64,000 nucleotides of DNA from Candidatus Koribacter versatilis Ellin345 (GTDB lineage Bacteria > Acidobacteriota > Terriglobia > Terriglobales > Acidobacteriaceae). The DNA lies in the NCBI RefSeq assembly GCF_000014005.1, contig NC_008009.1, positions 2,542,001-2,606,000 of the forward strand. The letters are read 5' to 3'. Of the stretch, positions 17,887 through 26,458 are shown one piece after another; the first letter of the stretch is position 1; each line of letters starts with the position of its first letter. The notes under the pieces are model-generated. The model was not told the origin of the DNA. It saw nothing but the letters and a program-made list of their open reading frames with translations, and did no database searches. Both the position numbers and the translations under genes were made by a program.

Positions 17887-18927
17887 TTAGAGAAGCGGCC
17901 GACCCTGGATATCCCACCAGAGATGATGGACGGCGTCGGTAGTCGCGAGTACTACAGCGCGGCCTGGAGTGAAGCAGAGGCCGACGAGATTGTTGCCGGA
18001 AACGACCAGTTCGGCGCGACGCTGCGGCGTGATTCGCACGATGCCGCGTTTGCCATTGAGTGACGCGGCGACGTACAGGTTGCCGTCAATATCGAAGGCG
18101 AGGCCTTGCGGGCGTCCTAGGCCGCGGTAGTAGAGCGTGACCTCTCCCTCCGGAGAGATCTCGTAAACGGCGTCGAAACTGGATGTGGTTGGGCCGGTAA
18201 CGTAGAGATTTCCGGCTGGCCCGAATGCAAGGTGATAAGCGGAAACACTCGGTTCCAAGGTGGCAAAGACGTAAATCTGACGGTCGCGGCCAATCTTGAA
18301 CACCGTTCCGCTACGGTCCCCGACGAAGAGGTTTTCTTCGGTGTCGAAGGCGATCCCGGTCGCGACGCCCATCCCCTCGGCGTAGGTGGTCATGGTGCCA
18401 TTCGCCGCAACGCGATAGACGGCGCCGTCGAATCGCGACGAGACAAAGAGATGTCCGGTGCGGTCGAAGGCCATGCCGGTCGGGTTCATCATTTCGTTGA
18501 GGAACGGTCGGACGGTGTAGTTGGTATCAACCTTGTAGATCGCTACCGGGACTTTTTGTCCGCGCGATCCGGAGAACGTGACGTAAAGATCGCCTTCGCG
18601 ATCGACAGCCGGGCTGGTGACGGGGTGCAGGTTCTCGGCGATCGGCATGGCCACGCGGACCATGCGCTCGTTGCTCGCGCGCCCATTTACGTGGACGGAG
18701 ACGTTGCTTGAGGGCACATCGTTGGGAACCCGGGCGAGTACAAAGTTTTCGGAGCCAATGATGACTGGCGCTGCGGTGTCGCCGAATTGCACGTGCGGGC
18801 GGCGAAGATCGTGGGGCGCGAGCGCGTGACCAACAAGCTTGACCTCTCCGCCGGGCATGGCAAATGCCGGTTCGACGGAATCGATGTGGGGCGCGCCGTT
18901 TCGATGAATGAGGCCGGGGTTACTCAT
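17887..18927 (-). CDS. IPT/TIG plus NHL/SMP-30-type beta-propeller protein
   Basis: The 346-residue protein has an N-terminal IPT/TIG-like beta-sandwich (about 14-92: PHIDSVEPAFAMPGGEVKL...). A run of propeller blades follows from about 100, with recurring units such as GMAFDRTGHLFVSSR, GIAFDTEENLFVGDR, LAFGPAGNLYVTG and GLAFDIDGNLYVAAS. These resemble SMP-30/gluconolactonase or NHL repeats, which bind ligands or hydrolyse lactones. No signal peptide is seen, so it may act in the cytosol. No catalytic metal residues can be assigned. It follows pgpA by 94 bases on the same strand. Confidence 0.82.
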   Translation of the reverse strand: MSNPGLIHRNGAPHIDSVEPAFAMPGGEVKLVGHALAPHDLRRPHVQFGDTAAPVIIGSENFVLARVPNDVPSSNVSVHVNGRASNERMVRVAMPIAENLHPVTSPAVDREGDLYVTFSGSRGQKVPVAIYKVDTNYTVRPFLNEMMNPTGMAFDRTGHLFVSSRFDGAVYRVAANGTMTTYAEGMGVATGIAFDTEENLFVGDRSGTVFKIGRDRQIYVFATLEPSVSAYHLAFGPAGNLYVTGPTTSSFDAVYEISPEGEVTLYYRGLGRPQGLAFDIDGNLYVAASLNGKRGIVRITPQRRAELVVSGNNLVGLCFTPGRAVVLATTDAVHHLWWDIQGRPLL

Positions 18928-19021
18928 CGCTTCGCAGCATCAAGGGTACCAAAAAGCAGGAGATCGCGGAGGCCGCAGCGGCGTGGAAAAAGGGAATTGG
19001 AACGAAAGGAAATTCGCAGGA

Positions 19022-19549
19022 TCAAGTCAGCCAATGCCAGCCGTGGGTGCGGCCGAAATAAAGCAGCCCCTGGAGGACGATCCAACCGTAAACGCCGGCA
19101 CCGAGATCGTCGACGACAATGCCGGTGCCCTCCGGAAGTTTCTCCAATTTTCGGATGGGCCACGGTTTCCAAATATCGAAAGCGCGAAACAGGAGAAAGC
19201 CAATGAACATCGGCCAGAAGCGGACCGGTGCGGCGATGAGCGTAACCAGTTGGCCGGCGACTTCGTCGATCACGACGTGCGACGGATCCTTGCGTCCACA
19301 GCCGCGGGCTTCGAGCGTTGCCGCCGGAATCCCGACGACGACAGAAAGGACGGTGAGCGCAAGAATCGCGTAGAGCTGGTAGGGAACAGGAGTGAAGTGG
19401 GCGATGCCAGCCCAGAGCAAAACGGTTGCCGCCGCGCCCCAGGTGCCGGGGCCAGGCTTGCCGAGACCGGCGCCAAAGAAGATGGCGACCCAATGGGCCC
19501 AGGCCGGCGTAGGTGTGGTGGATTTAGTTAGGCTTCCCGGATCCGCCAT
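19022..19549 (-). CDS. pgpA: Phosphatidylglycerophosphatase A
   Basis: This 175-residue membrane protein dephosphorylates phosphatidylglycerophosphate to phosphatidylglycerol. The family signatures are GLGKPGPGTWGAA near 29-41 and the metal-binding DPSHVVIDEVAGQ near 88-100, with four hydrophobic segments. The start overlaps the yacG 3' end by 26 bases. It belongs to the rimO-yacG-pgpA unit. The phosphatidylglycerol made here is the donor lipid for Lgt. Confidence 0.94.
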   Translation of the reverse strand: MADPGSLTKSTTPTPAWAHWVAIFFGAGLGKPGPGTWGAAATVLLWAGIAHFTPVPYQLYAILALTVLSVVVGIPAATLEARGCGRKDPSHVVIDEVAGQLVTLIAAPVRFWPMFIGFLLFRAFDIWKPWPIRKLEKLPEGTGIVVDDLGAGVYGWIVLQGLLYFGRTHGWHWLT

Positions 19550-19766
19550 TCGGCTCTTTCGTGCGTCGCTTGCTCATATCGTAGTCGCCTTGCAGGTCTT
19601 CGCCGGCGTTATTGATCGGCGTGGAGATGACGTATCCGTTGCTCGCCCATTTGCCGAGGTCGATCATCTTGCAGCGCTCGGAGCAGAAAGGGAAGTCGGG
19701 ATCTTTGCGCAGCACGATCTTGCGGCAGGTCGGACAGCGCAGGCCGGCAGTTTTCTTCGTCGCCAT
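19524..19766 (-). CDS. yacG: YacG-type zinc protein (DNA gyrase inhibitor family)
   Basis: The 80-residue protein carries the YacG zinc ribbon: C11 and C14 (CPTC), C28 and C32 (FPFCSERC), followed by KMIDLGKWASNGYVI, the family's hallmark. E. coli YacG binds GyrB and inhibits gyrase. The C-terminal tail is basic and Gly/Asn-rich and overlaps pgpA. It starts two bases after rimO ends, so co-translation is likely. Confidence 0.93.
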   Translation of the reverse strand: MATKKTAGLRCPTCRKIVLRKDPDFPFCSERCKMIDLGKWASNGYVISTPINNAGEDLQGDYDMSKRRTKEPNGGSGKPN

Positions 19767-19768
19767 AG

Positions 19769-21283
19769 TTAAAGTAAGCGGGCCACCAGGTCGTAGTCGT
19801 GGGCTTCGGTAATTTCGCAGCGGAACACTTGGCCGGGCTCAACGTTCTCGTGTTCTGCGAAATCGTTGATGTAAACCTTGCCGTCAATTTCCGGCGCATG
19901 CATCGCAGTGCGACCCTCCCAGAGGAGGTCGGTTTCTTCCGATGGGCCTTCGAGAATGACATCGAATTCGCGGCCGATCAGAGCCTTGCGTTTCTTTTTG
20001 CTGATCTGCTTTTGCAACGACATCAGCTTCTTACGGCGGCGTTCGATTTCGCGCGGCGGGACTTTTTCATCGAGTGCGAAGGCCTTTGCGCCTTCTTCGT
20101 CGGAGTAGCTGAAGACACCGAGCCAATCGATCTGCGCAGCCTTGACGAACTCGCAAAGCTGGTTGAAGTCTTCTTCCGTTTCGCCGGGGAAGCCAACGAT
20201 GAACGACGTACGAAGCGTGAGATCGGGAATCACGCGCCGCATCTCTTCGATGGACTTGAGGAAGATGTCGCCGTGCGCGCCGCGCTTCATGCGCTTCAGG
20301 ACGTTGGCGGCGGAATGTTGCAGCGGCACGTCCATGTACTTCGGGATCTTCGGATTGTCGGCGATCGTCTGCAGCAGGCGCTTGGTGATCTTGTTCGGGT
20401 AGGCGTAGAGGAAGCGCACCCACTGGAGTTCTTCGATCTGCGCGAGACGCTCGAGCAACTGCGCAAGGCCGTCTTTCAAGCCGAGATCTTCGCCATAGCA
20501 GGTGGTGTCCTGGCCGATGAGGGTGATTTCTTTGACGCCTTGCTTGGCGAGGCGTTCAGCTTCGGCAACGACCGATTCAAAGCGGCGTGAGCGGAACTTG
20601 CCGCGCAACTGCGGAATGATGCAGAACGAGCAGGGATGATCGCAGCCCTCGGCGACCTTGATGTACGCCATGTATTTCGGCGTAGCAAGCACGCGCGGCG
20701 TGTTCTCGTCGTAGAGATAGTTGGGGAGGTCGGCGACAGCGCCGTCCCAATCTGTTCGTGCGAAGCGTCCAGCCTCTTCGCGGGCTGCGCCTTCGGGACG
20801 ATCGGCGATGCCGGACTTCAACTGCTGGCTGGCGCTCGTGGAATTCAGGATGACGAAAGGAGAGTTCGCTTCGGACTTGCGTGGCTCGATCCCGCTCGCG
20901 GCAAGGATGGCTTCGAGTTCGCCGGTCCCGACGACAGCATCCACTTCCGGAATGTTCTTCTGGATCTCGTTGCGATAGCGTTCGACCAGGCATCCAGCAA
21001 CGATCAGCTTCTGCGCGCGTCCGGTCGCCTTGTGGCCTGCCATCTCGAGGATGGTGTCGACCGACTCCTGCTTCGCGGTGTCGATAAACGAGCAGGTATT
21101 CACGACGATGATGTCGGCATCTTCGGCGCGCGCGGTGATCTCGGCGCCATTGGTGGCCAGCAGGCCCATCATTACTTCGGAATCGACCAAATTTTTCGGG
21201 CAGCCCAGGGACACGAAACCGACCTTCTTCGGCTTGGTTTCCGGCTGTTCCAGGGTGCTCACAGAAGACTTCGTTTCAGGCAT
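19769..21283 (-). CDS. rimO: Ribosomal protein S12 methylthiotransferase RimO
   Basis: RimO is a radical SAM enzyme that methylthiolates Asp of ribosomal protein S12. The N-terminal UPF0004 domain carries three cluster cysteines (C28 in SLGCPKN, C64 in NTCSF, C98 in AGCLV), the radical SAM motif is CDHPCSFC (214-221), and a TRAM domain closes the C-terminus. SLGCPKNLVDSE is diagnostic of RimO rather than MiaB. At 504 residues it is longer than usual (about 440) because of an insertion at about 132-188 between the first two domains, plus an N-terminal tail. First gene of the rimO-yacG-pgpA unit. Confidence 0.95.
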   Translation of the reverse strand: MPETKSSVSTLEQPETKPKKVGFVSLGCPKNLVDSEVMMGLLATNGAEITARAEDADIIVVNTCSFIDTAKQESVDTILEMAGHKATGRAQKLIVAGCLVERYRNEIQKNIPEVDAVVGTGELEAILAASGIEPRKSEANSPFVILNSTSASQQLKSGIADRPEGAAREEAGRFARTDWDGAVADLPNYLYDENTPRVLATPKYMAYIKVAEGCDHPCSFCIIPQLRGKFRSRRFESVVAEAERLAKQGVKEITLIGQDTTCYGEDLGLKDGLAQLLERLAQIEELQWVRFLYAYPNKITKRLLQTIADNPKIPKYMDVPLQHSAANVLKRMKRGAHGDIFLKSIEEMRRVIPDLTLRTSFIVGFPGETEEDFNQLCEFVKAAQIDWLGVFSYSDEEGAKAFALDEKVPPREIERRRKKLMSLQKQISKKKRKALIGREFDVILEGPSEETDLLWEGRTAMHAPEIDGKVYINDFAEHENVEPGQVFRCEITEAHDYDLVARLL

Positions 21284-21361
21284 GGAATTGTTCTATTTTA
21301 CCATTGTGACGCCCCATTTCGCCGTTGCTGAGAGGGTTGCTCTCAGATAGAAGTAGTTGGT

Positions 21362-22042
21362 ATGAACCCCATCTTCACGGCCATTCGACAAGACCCTGTT
21401 GGGTATTTAGGAACTAAGACTCTGTCTGGATTCTGGCATTTTGTTCAGGGCTATTGGGCGCTTTGTTCCGAGGAGGGTACGCTATTCGATTTGCAATTCG
21501 ACGGGCACGGATTCCACAAGTTCGTATGCGCGAAGTTTCACCTTCTGAGCCACGCTGCCAGCACAAGCTCCAGCCTCATCATTACGTCCTACAGTGCCAA
21601 CGACTCGGAAGCCTTCGATCGGTACTTCGATCTACTGCAGGAATACTTGTCTGGAGCGCCTCCGCATTTGCCCGAACGAATCAACGGTAGAGTGATACGC
21701 ACATTCATCGAACGCATGAAGGCCATTCGTGAGCGTCCGGCAATGTTTCTCGGATGGCGATCCTTCTACGCGTTGAAGTTCTACTTGAGAGGCTATGAGC
21801 GGGCAAGGGCCGACCTACCGGTCTCAACCGATGCCGAGCGCGAGTTGATGAGTGAATTTTGTCGTTGGGTTGAGCGCGAGAAGAATTACGGTGATCCGCG
21901 TCCCTGGTTCAAGATCATTGAGTGCTGGGGTTGGACCGATCCTGGATCGTTCAAACTGTTTTTCGCGTTTCTAGACGGCTACGTGAAGGAAATTGGCCGG
22001 CCAGATTTGTTTAAGGTCGAAATTGAACGTGGAGTAGATTAG
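21362..22042 (+). CDS. Unknown protein with two copies of one domain
   Basis: This 226-residue cytosolic protein is not recognised by name. It consists of two similar halves: IRQDPVGYLGTKTLSGFWHF near 8-27 matches IRERPAMFLGWRSFYALKFY near 122-141, and SEAFDRYFDLLQEYL near 79-93 matches PGSFKLFFAFLDGYV near 198-212. The pattern (R-x-x-P-x-x-LG...F-x-x-GY, then acidic-F-x-x-F) recalls small stand-alone proteins of the immunity or contact-system type, but that is a guess. No toxin gene is adjacent. Its stop overlaps the convergent transglutaminase gene by four bases. Confidence 0.75.
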   Translation: MNPIFTAIRQDPVGYLGTKTLSGFWHFVQGYWALCSEEGTLFDLQFDGHGFHKFVCAKFHLLSHAASTSSSLIITSYSANDSEAFDRYFDLLQEYLSGAPPHLPERINGRVIRTFIERMKAIRERPAMFLGWRSFYALKFYLRGYERARADLPVSTDAERELMSEFCRWVEREKNYGDPRPWFKIIECWGWTDPGSFKLFFAFLDGYVKEIGRPDLFKVEIERGVD

Positions 22043-24273
22043 CGTTCCCGCTGACGAACCTTCAGGCGTTGAAACAGCTCCGGCAAACGGCTCGCGCTGG
22101 TCGCAGAACCTCCGAATCGTGCCTGTTCATAAAGCAGTGTGAACTCTTCCATCGTCCGGCGCATGGTTTCGTGGTCGATGCTCTGCGCGTATTCCGCGGG
22201 CGTTTGCGAGGGTTGCTTGGCCCAACCGTAGCGTGCGAGGTGATGCGTAGCGCGGCCATACCAGATGGAAGCAGCGGCTTCGGGCGCGTCGCCGGGATGC
22301 GCGGCGATCCGGCGCATCTTGAGAAGATGCCAGGCGCGCGGCGCGATGACGATGAGCAGCATGAGGCAAATTACGGTCACGGCTAGTCGCGATTGGCGCT
22401 GCGGCGATTCTGAGAATGATTTCTGTACCTGGCGCGCGCGGCCGAGCATGCGGTCGTATTTCGCGGAGATCCAATCGCGCAGGCTCATGCCTTTTTGCAG
22501 GGACTCGGTGGTCACCGCGGCCGTGAGGGTGCGCTGGTGCTGGAAGTCGTAGTTGATGATCCACTCACGCCAGAACTCGTTCATGGCATCGGCGTAGAGG
22601 CGTAAGCGCCCGAATAGACCGGCCGGCTCCATTGGCGCCGCAGCGGTTGGATCGAATGTCACCCACCCTTGGTTTGGGAAATAGACTTCGACCCAGGCGT
22701 GAGCGTCGCGGGCACGAATGATGTAGCTGCCCGTGATGTCGTTGTACTCGCCGCCACGGAAGCCGGTAGCGACGCGCGTAGGAATGCCCACGGAACGCAG
22801 CATGACCGCCATGGCGCTGGCGAAGTATTCGCAGTGGCCCTGCTTGCGCTCGAAGAGGAAATTCGCAAGTGGATCGGCTGGAGGTACGAGAGGAAACTCG
22901 AGGGTGTAGCCGTAGCTGCTCTGGAGATAGGTCTCCATAGCATGCGCTTTGTCGTAGGGGTTCGATGCCTTCGCCGTTACTTTGCGCGCGAGATCGGGAA
23001 TCCGCGGATCAAGTGGCGGCAGTTGCAAATAGCGCTGCGCGACGCGGGCGGGATAGTCGCTGCCCGCTTGCCGCAGCAGGGCGGGATCGGGAGGCGCGAC
23101 GTTCGCGACTCCCCAGTAGTCGTTCGAGGGATGGCCGCCGTCGAGGTTGATGTAGGACTGTGCGCTATCGAACGCGATCTGACGGAAGCTGCCCTGGAGT
23201 TCAATCGTGCCCTTCACCAGGAACAGGACCGAACTCATCGTCGGCTCCATCGAGACGCGATAAGGCATGTTCTGGTTCTTGTGCGTGGCCGAGACGCGCT
23301 CGAGATACGGATCGGCAGCCAGCGTCTCGTTGGAGATGTCATAGCGGCCGAAGCGCGAATTGATGACGTTCATGTAGCGCGGTGTGTCGGCCCAGGAGCG
23401 GCCATCGAAGCGGGAGAGGACCGAGCCGCGAACTTTGCCGTCGAAGGCCGGATGGTCCCCGGTGATCTGCAGGTGCATGACGACTTGCGACGATTGCTGG
23501 ATGCGGCCGATTTGTCCGAGCAGGATGTTGTCGCGGAAGCCGCTGACCGGATCGGAGCCACGCGTGTAAGAGCCGAGATAGCCGCCCGAGATGCGCGGAA
23601 GGGTGAAGAACAGGACCGTCGCGCCGAGGAGGATTGTGGTCGCCAACATCAGCGCGGTGCGCGACAGGGAAGTGTTGACCTTCGTCGCGTGCGGTCGCGA
23701 ACGCGATGGGATCGCGTTCAACGATTGCACGGAGTCGGCTGCCAGCGCGGAGCGGCGCATTTCGAAGCTGACGAAGGTTGCGATCGCGACGAGCAGGAAG
23801 AGTGCGAAGCCACCGAGGAACGCAGTGTTCACCGTGAGGACCGAGGCGGCGAGAATCATGAGGAACGACAGCACACCGAGGTACAGCAGGTCGCGCTCGC
23901 GGTGAACCGAGAAGACCTTAACAACCATTCCGAATAGAACGAGGTGAACCGTGGCGGTGACGAAGTCGCGTGAGAGAAAGAAATAATCGGCGGCGTAGAC
24001 GGCGACGTAGGCAATCGTGAGCGCAGTGGTCCAGCGTTCCGGAATAATGATTTGCTTGTTCTGCGCGAGATGGATTGCGCGGAGACCTAACGCGGCGAGC
24101 ACGAAGACAACCGACAGCAAGTCCAGTTTTCCGGTGCCTGCCAAGGTTACGAAACCGGTGATCAAGAGCAGGAACAACGACACCTGGAAATAGTGCTCAA
24201 TCGGTTCGGGAACGCGCGCTGCGGTTTCGTGCAGGGCGCGGTTCAGTCCGGATTGGGTCGCTGTGGATGCCAT
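22039..24273 (-). CDS. TgpA-like membrane transglutaminase
   Basis: The 744-residue protein has an N-terminal block of about six transmembrane helices (DUF3488-like, about 25-235), a periplasmic transglutaminase core, one more helix at about 620-640, and a DUF4129-like tail. The thiol-protease triad is visible: Cys in GHCEYFASAM near 472-480, His in DAHAWVEVYF near 518, and Asp in FDPTAA near 534. TgpA of Pseudomonas is an essential envelope protein of this design. In many bacteria it sits next to a MoxR ATPase and a DUF58 protein, but neither is nearby here. Confidence 0.9.
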   Translation of the reverse strand: MASTATQSGLNRALHETAARVPEPIEHYFQVSLFLLLITGFVTLAGTGKLDLLSVVFVLAALGLRAIHLAQNKQIIIPERWTTALTIAYVAVYAADYFFLSRDFVTATVHLVLFGMVVKVFSVHRERDLLYLGVLSFLMILAASVLTVNTAFLGGFALFLLVAIATFVSFEMRRSALAADSVQSLNAIPSRSRPHATKVNTSLSRTALMLATTILLGATVLFFTLPRISGGYLGSYTRGSDPVSGFRDNILLGQIGRIQQSSQVVMHLQITGDHPAFDGKVRGSVLSRFDGRSWADTPRYMNVINSRFGRYDISNETLAADPYLERVSATHKNQNMPYRVSMEPTMSSVLFLVKGTIELQGSFRQIAFDSAQSYINLDGGHPSNDYWGVANVAPPDPALLRQAGSDYPARVAQRYLQLPPLDPRIPDLARKVTAKASNPYDKAHAMETYLQSSYGYTLEFPLVPPADPLANFLFERKQGHCEYFASAMAVMLRSVGIPTRVATGFRGGEYNDITGSYIIRARDAHAWVEVYFPNQGWVTFDPTAAAPMEPAGLFGRLRLYADAMNEFWREWIINYDFQHQRTLTAAVTTESLQKGMSLRDWISAKYDRMLGRARQVQKSFSESPQRQSRLAVTVICLMLLIVIAPRAWHLLKMRRIAAHPGDAPEAAASIWYGRATHHLARYGWAKQPSQTPAEYAQSIDHETMRRTMEEFTLLYEQARFGGSATSASRLPELFQRLKVRQRER

Positions 24274-24413
24274 CGGTATTCCATTTTGCGGTGTTTGGCC
24301 CGCAAAAGGAAGAGACGTTCTAGCGACGCCAAGGTTGCAAAATCGAACAGGAGCTCAGAAAGCGCAAATCGTAACTTGGGCAAACTGTCCCGGCTCTGAT
24401 ATCCTCCGGCGTG

Positions 24414-25274
24414 ATGGAACATGCACTCGATGTTTGCATCGTGGGTCCGGGACGCCTTGGGACGGCGCTCGCCACGCAATTGCAGCGCAACTATGATTGC
24501 GTCGACACGGTGGTGGCTCGGCACTCGAGCATCGCCAAGGCGATCGCGCTCGCCGAAAAGATTGACGCTGCCGCAAGCGAGTTCGATTCCGCTGATTTCG
24601 ATCAGACCGTCACTTGGCTATGCATTCCCGATGCAGCCCTTGCGCCTTGCGCCAAGGCGCTCGCGCAAAAACGTGAATGGCGCGGCAAGATTGTTCTGCA
24701 CTCCAGCGGCGCCCTGAGCAGCGATGAACTGCAGCCTTTGCGCGACAAAGGTGCGGCAGTCGCTTCCGTACATCCGATGATGACCTTCGCGCCGGAAGCC
24801 ACGACGCAATTGGCTGGCGTTGTGTTTGCACTCGAAGGCGACCACAAGGCAGTGGAAGCCGCTCGTCGTCTGGTGACTTCGCTGCATGGCAACGAGTTTG
24901 TTATCGCGAAGGAAAACAAAGTTCTCTATCACGCGTTTGGGAGCTTCCTCGCGCCCCTGCTTCTAACCACGCTTGCGACGGCAGAAAAAGTCGGAGAGCA
25001 AGCAGGCGTTCCGCCCAAGTTGATACGTGAGGCGATGAAGCGCATCGTTGGCCAGACGGTGGACAATTTCTTCAAGCTCGGAGCCGAAGCCTCGTTTACT
25101 GGACCGTTCATTCGCGGTGATGTCAGCGTGGTGAAGAAGCACCTTAAGGCGCTTGATCCGACACAGCGTGAGGCCTATGTAGGCCTGGTAAAGGCTGCGT
25201 TGGCTTACTTGCCGGTCGGCAAGGCGGAGGAAATTCGTTCGCTGCTTGATGAAGCCTATTCCGCTGCAAAATAA
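24414..25274 (+). CDS. Rossmann-fold DUF2520 protein, predicted oxidoreductase
   Basis: The 286-residue protein has an N-terminal NAD(P)-binding fold (VCIVGPGRLGTAL near 7-19) and a C-terminal all-helical DUF2520 domain, a layout shared with 6-phosphogluconate or ketopantoate reductase-like dehydrogenases. The motif SVHPMMTFAPE near 118-128 is typical of DUF2520. It starts GTG ATG; I take the ATG at 24414, the alternative being GTG at 24411. The substrate is unknown. A panC-type neighbour, often found beside this family, is absent. Confidence 0.85.
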   Translation: MEHALDVCIVGPGRLGTALATQLQRNYDCVDTVVARHSSIAKAIALAEKIDAAASEFDSADFDQTVTWLCIPDAALAPCAKALAQKREWRGKIVLHSSGALSSDELQPLRDKGAAVASVHPMMTFAPEATTQLAGVVFALEGDHKAVEAARRLVTSLHGNEFVIAKENKVLYHAFGSFLAPLLLTTLATAEKVGEQAGVPPKLIREAMKRIVGQTVDNFFKLGAEASFTGPFIRGDVSVVKKHLKALDPTQREAYVGLVKAALAYLPVGKAEEIRSLLDEAYSAAK

Positions 25275-25296
25275 AAAGCGCGGATTGCTCCGCGCT
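25272..25296 (-). terminator. Intrinsic terminator of ribA
   Basis: A stem AGCGCGG / CCGCGCT (25277-25283 with 25290-25296) is followed on the minus strand by TTTTTATTTT. It lies in the gap between the convergent DUF2520 and ribA genes and has the right tail for ribA only. Confidence 0.78.
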
Positions 25297-25317
25297 CATC
25301 GGTGACATTTAATTGTT

Positions 25318-25992
25318 TTATCCGAAGATGTGACCCATCTTGTCTTTCTTCGTCTGCAAATAGGCCTTTGAGGTCGGATACGCCTCGACTTCGGCTGAAA
25401 CTCGTTCGACAACTTCAATGCCGGCGTCTTCGACCGCCTTCACTTTCTCGGGATTGTTCGAGAGCAAGCGCAGGCGAGTGATCCCGAGCGCCTTCATGAT
25501 TTCAACTGGAAGCGTGTACTGACGGTAGTCGGCTTTGAGACCGAGTTGTTCGTTGGCTTCGACGGTGTCGAGTCCTTTGTCTTGCAGCTCGTAGGCTTGC
25601 AGCTTTGCCATCAGGCCGATGCCGCGGCCCTCCTGCTCTTCGTAGATGAGCACACCATTGCCGGCGTCGGAGATCATCTGCAGCGCCAGTTCAAGCTGTT
25701 GGCGGCAGTCGCAGCGTTGCGAGCCGAAGACGTCGCCCGTCAGACACTGGGAGTGGATCCGCACCAGCGGTGGCTGGGAGTGGATGTCGCCCATGACCAG
25801 CGCGACGGCGCTTTCCTTGCGCCGTTCAATCACGCCATCGCGCGCAAGATCGTTGGCGCTAGCGGAATCGGGCACTTCTTCGAAGGTGCCTTCGAACCCA
25901 TAAATGCGAAACCGTCCCCAACGAGTAGGGAAGTCGGCTTCTGCCATTTTGATTACATGTGGATCGGTCACAATCAAATTATAAGCTGCCAC
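25318..25992 (-). CDS. ribA: GTP cyclohydrolase II
   Basis: RibA opens GTP to start riboflavin synthesis. The 224-residue protein carries the zinc ligands C83, C94 and C96 (CLTGDVFGSQRCDC) and the GTP-binding run YEEQEGRGIGLMAKLQAYELQDKG near 114-137, followed by LGLKADYRQY. No 3,4-dihydroxybutanone phosphate synthase domain is fused to it, so ribB must be elsewhere. It has an N-terminal extension of about 25 residues relative to the shortest family members. No FMN riboswitch was recognised upstream. Confidence 0.95.
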   Translation of the reverse strand: MAAYNLIVTDPHVIKMAEADFPTRWGRFRIYGFEGTFEEVPDSASANDLARDGVIERRKESAVALVMGDIHSQPPLVRIHSQCLTGDVFGSQRCDCRQQLELALQMISDAGNGVLIYEEQEGRGIGLMAKLQAYELQDKGLDTVEANEQLGLKADYRQYTLPVEIMKALGITRLRLLSNNPEKVKAVEDAGIEVVERVSAEVEAYPTSKAYLQTKKDKMGHIFG

Positions 25993-26087
25993 TTGGGAAT
26001 CCTCTGGTGATGCGCCTCACAACGCGCTAAGGAATGGATGTTTGGCGCGCGAAAAAGAAGCAAGCGCGGCGCGATGGGTGCGAAGTC

Positions 26088-26117
26088 TTGGCAGAAATTT
26101 CGCAAGCTTGTTACAAT
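26088..26117 (+). promoter_or_regulatory. Sigma-70-type promoter of the tRNA gene
   Basis: TTGGCA (26088-26093) and TACAAT (26112-26117) are 18 bases apart, with transcription expected to start near 26124, about 30 bases before the tRNA. The hexamers match five of six consensus bases each. Confidence 0.65.
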
Positions 26118-26154
26118 CATCGTACCGGTTCAGAAACGAATCGCGCCTCGGAGT

Positions 26155-26230
26155 GGGGCTATAGCTCAGTTGGGAGAGCGCTGCAATCGCACTGCAGAGG
26201 TCGTCAGTTCGAACCTGACTAGCTCCACCA
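26155..26230 (+). tRNA. tRNA-Ala (anticodon CGC)
   Basis: This 76-base cloverleaf has an acceptor stem GGGGCTA/TAGCTCC with a G3-U70 pair, the alanine identity element. The D arm is GCTC/GAGC, the anticodon arm is CTGCA/TGCAG with loop ATCGCAC (CGC), the T arm is GTCAG/CTGAC with TTCGAAC, and the CCA end is encoded. It would read GCG codons. A promoter is visible upstream. Confidence 0.95.
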
Positions 26231-26458
26231 AAAACTTCCACTTTTGAGTAATCGTCGGCGCGCTCATGCGCGTCTCGCGCAGGTCCCGCTTGCGCGACGC
26301 AGTAGCGATTTGTACGCGGTCACGTTTGTGCCTGAATTCCATTGACGCGAAAGCAGGAACTCTCGATAATCGTTTGACTTCCCCCTACGCCGGATAGTTT
26401 TTTGGCGGCCCTGCTCGGTGTCTGGAAAATCAAGCTCTTGATCAAGACGGAGAGAGTT
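26231..26458. other. Spacer after the tRNA
   Basis: No gene or clear terminator is seen in these 228 bases. The stretch has several GCGCG-rich words (about 26255-26300) that could fold and end the tRNA transcript, but no T-run follows them. Confidence 0.35.

Noticed and set aside
22669-23937. Plus-strand open frame of 422 codons
   Set aside because: It is antisense to the transglutaminase and has the Arg/Ala bias of a GC-rich shadow frame.
26034-26247. Two short plus-strand frames overlapping the tRNA gene
   Set aside because: They run through the tRNA-Ala gene and have no protein-like features.
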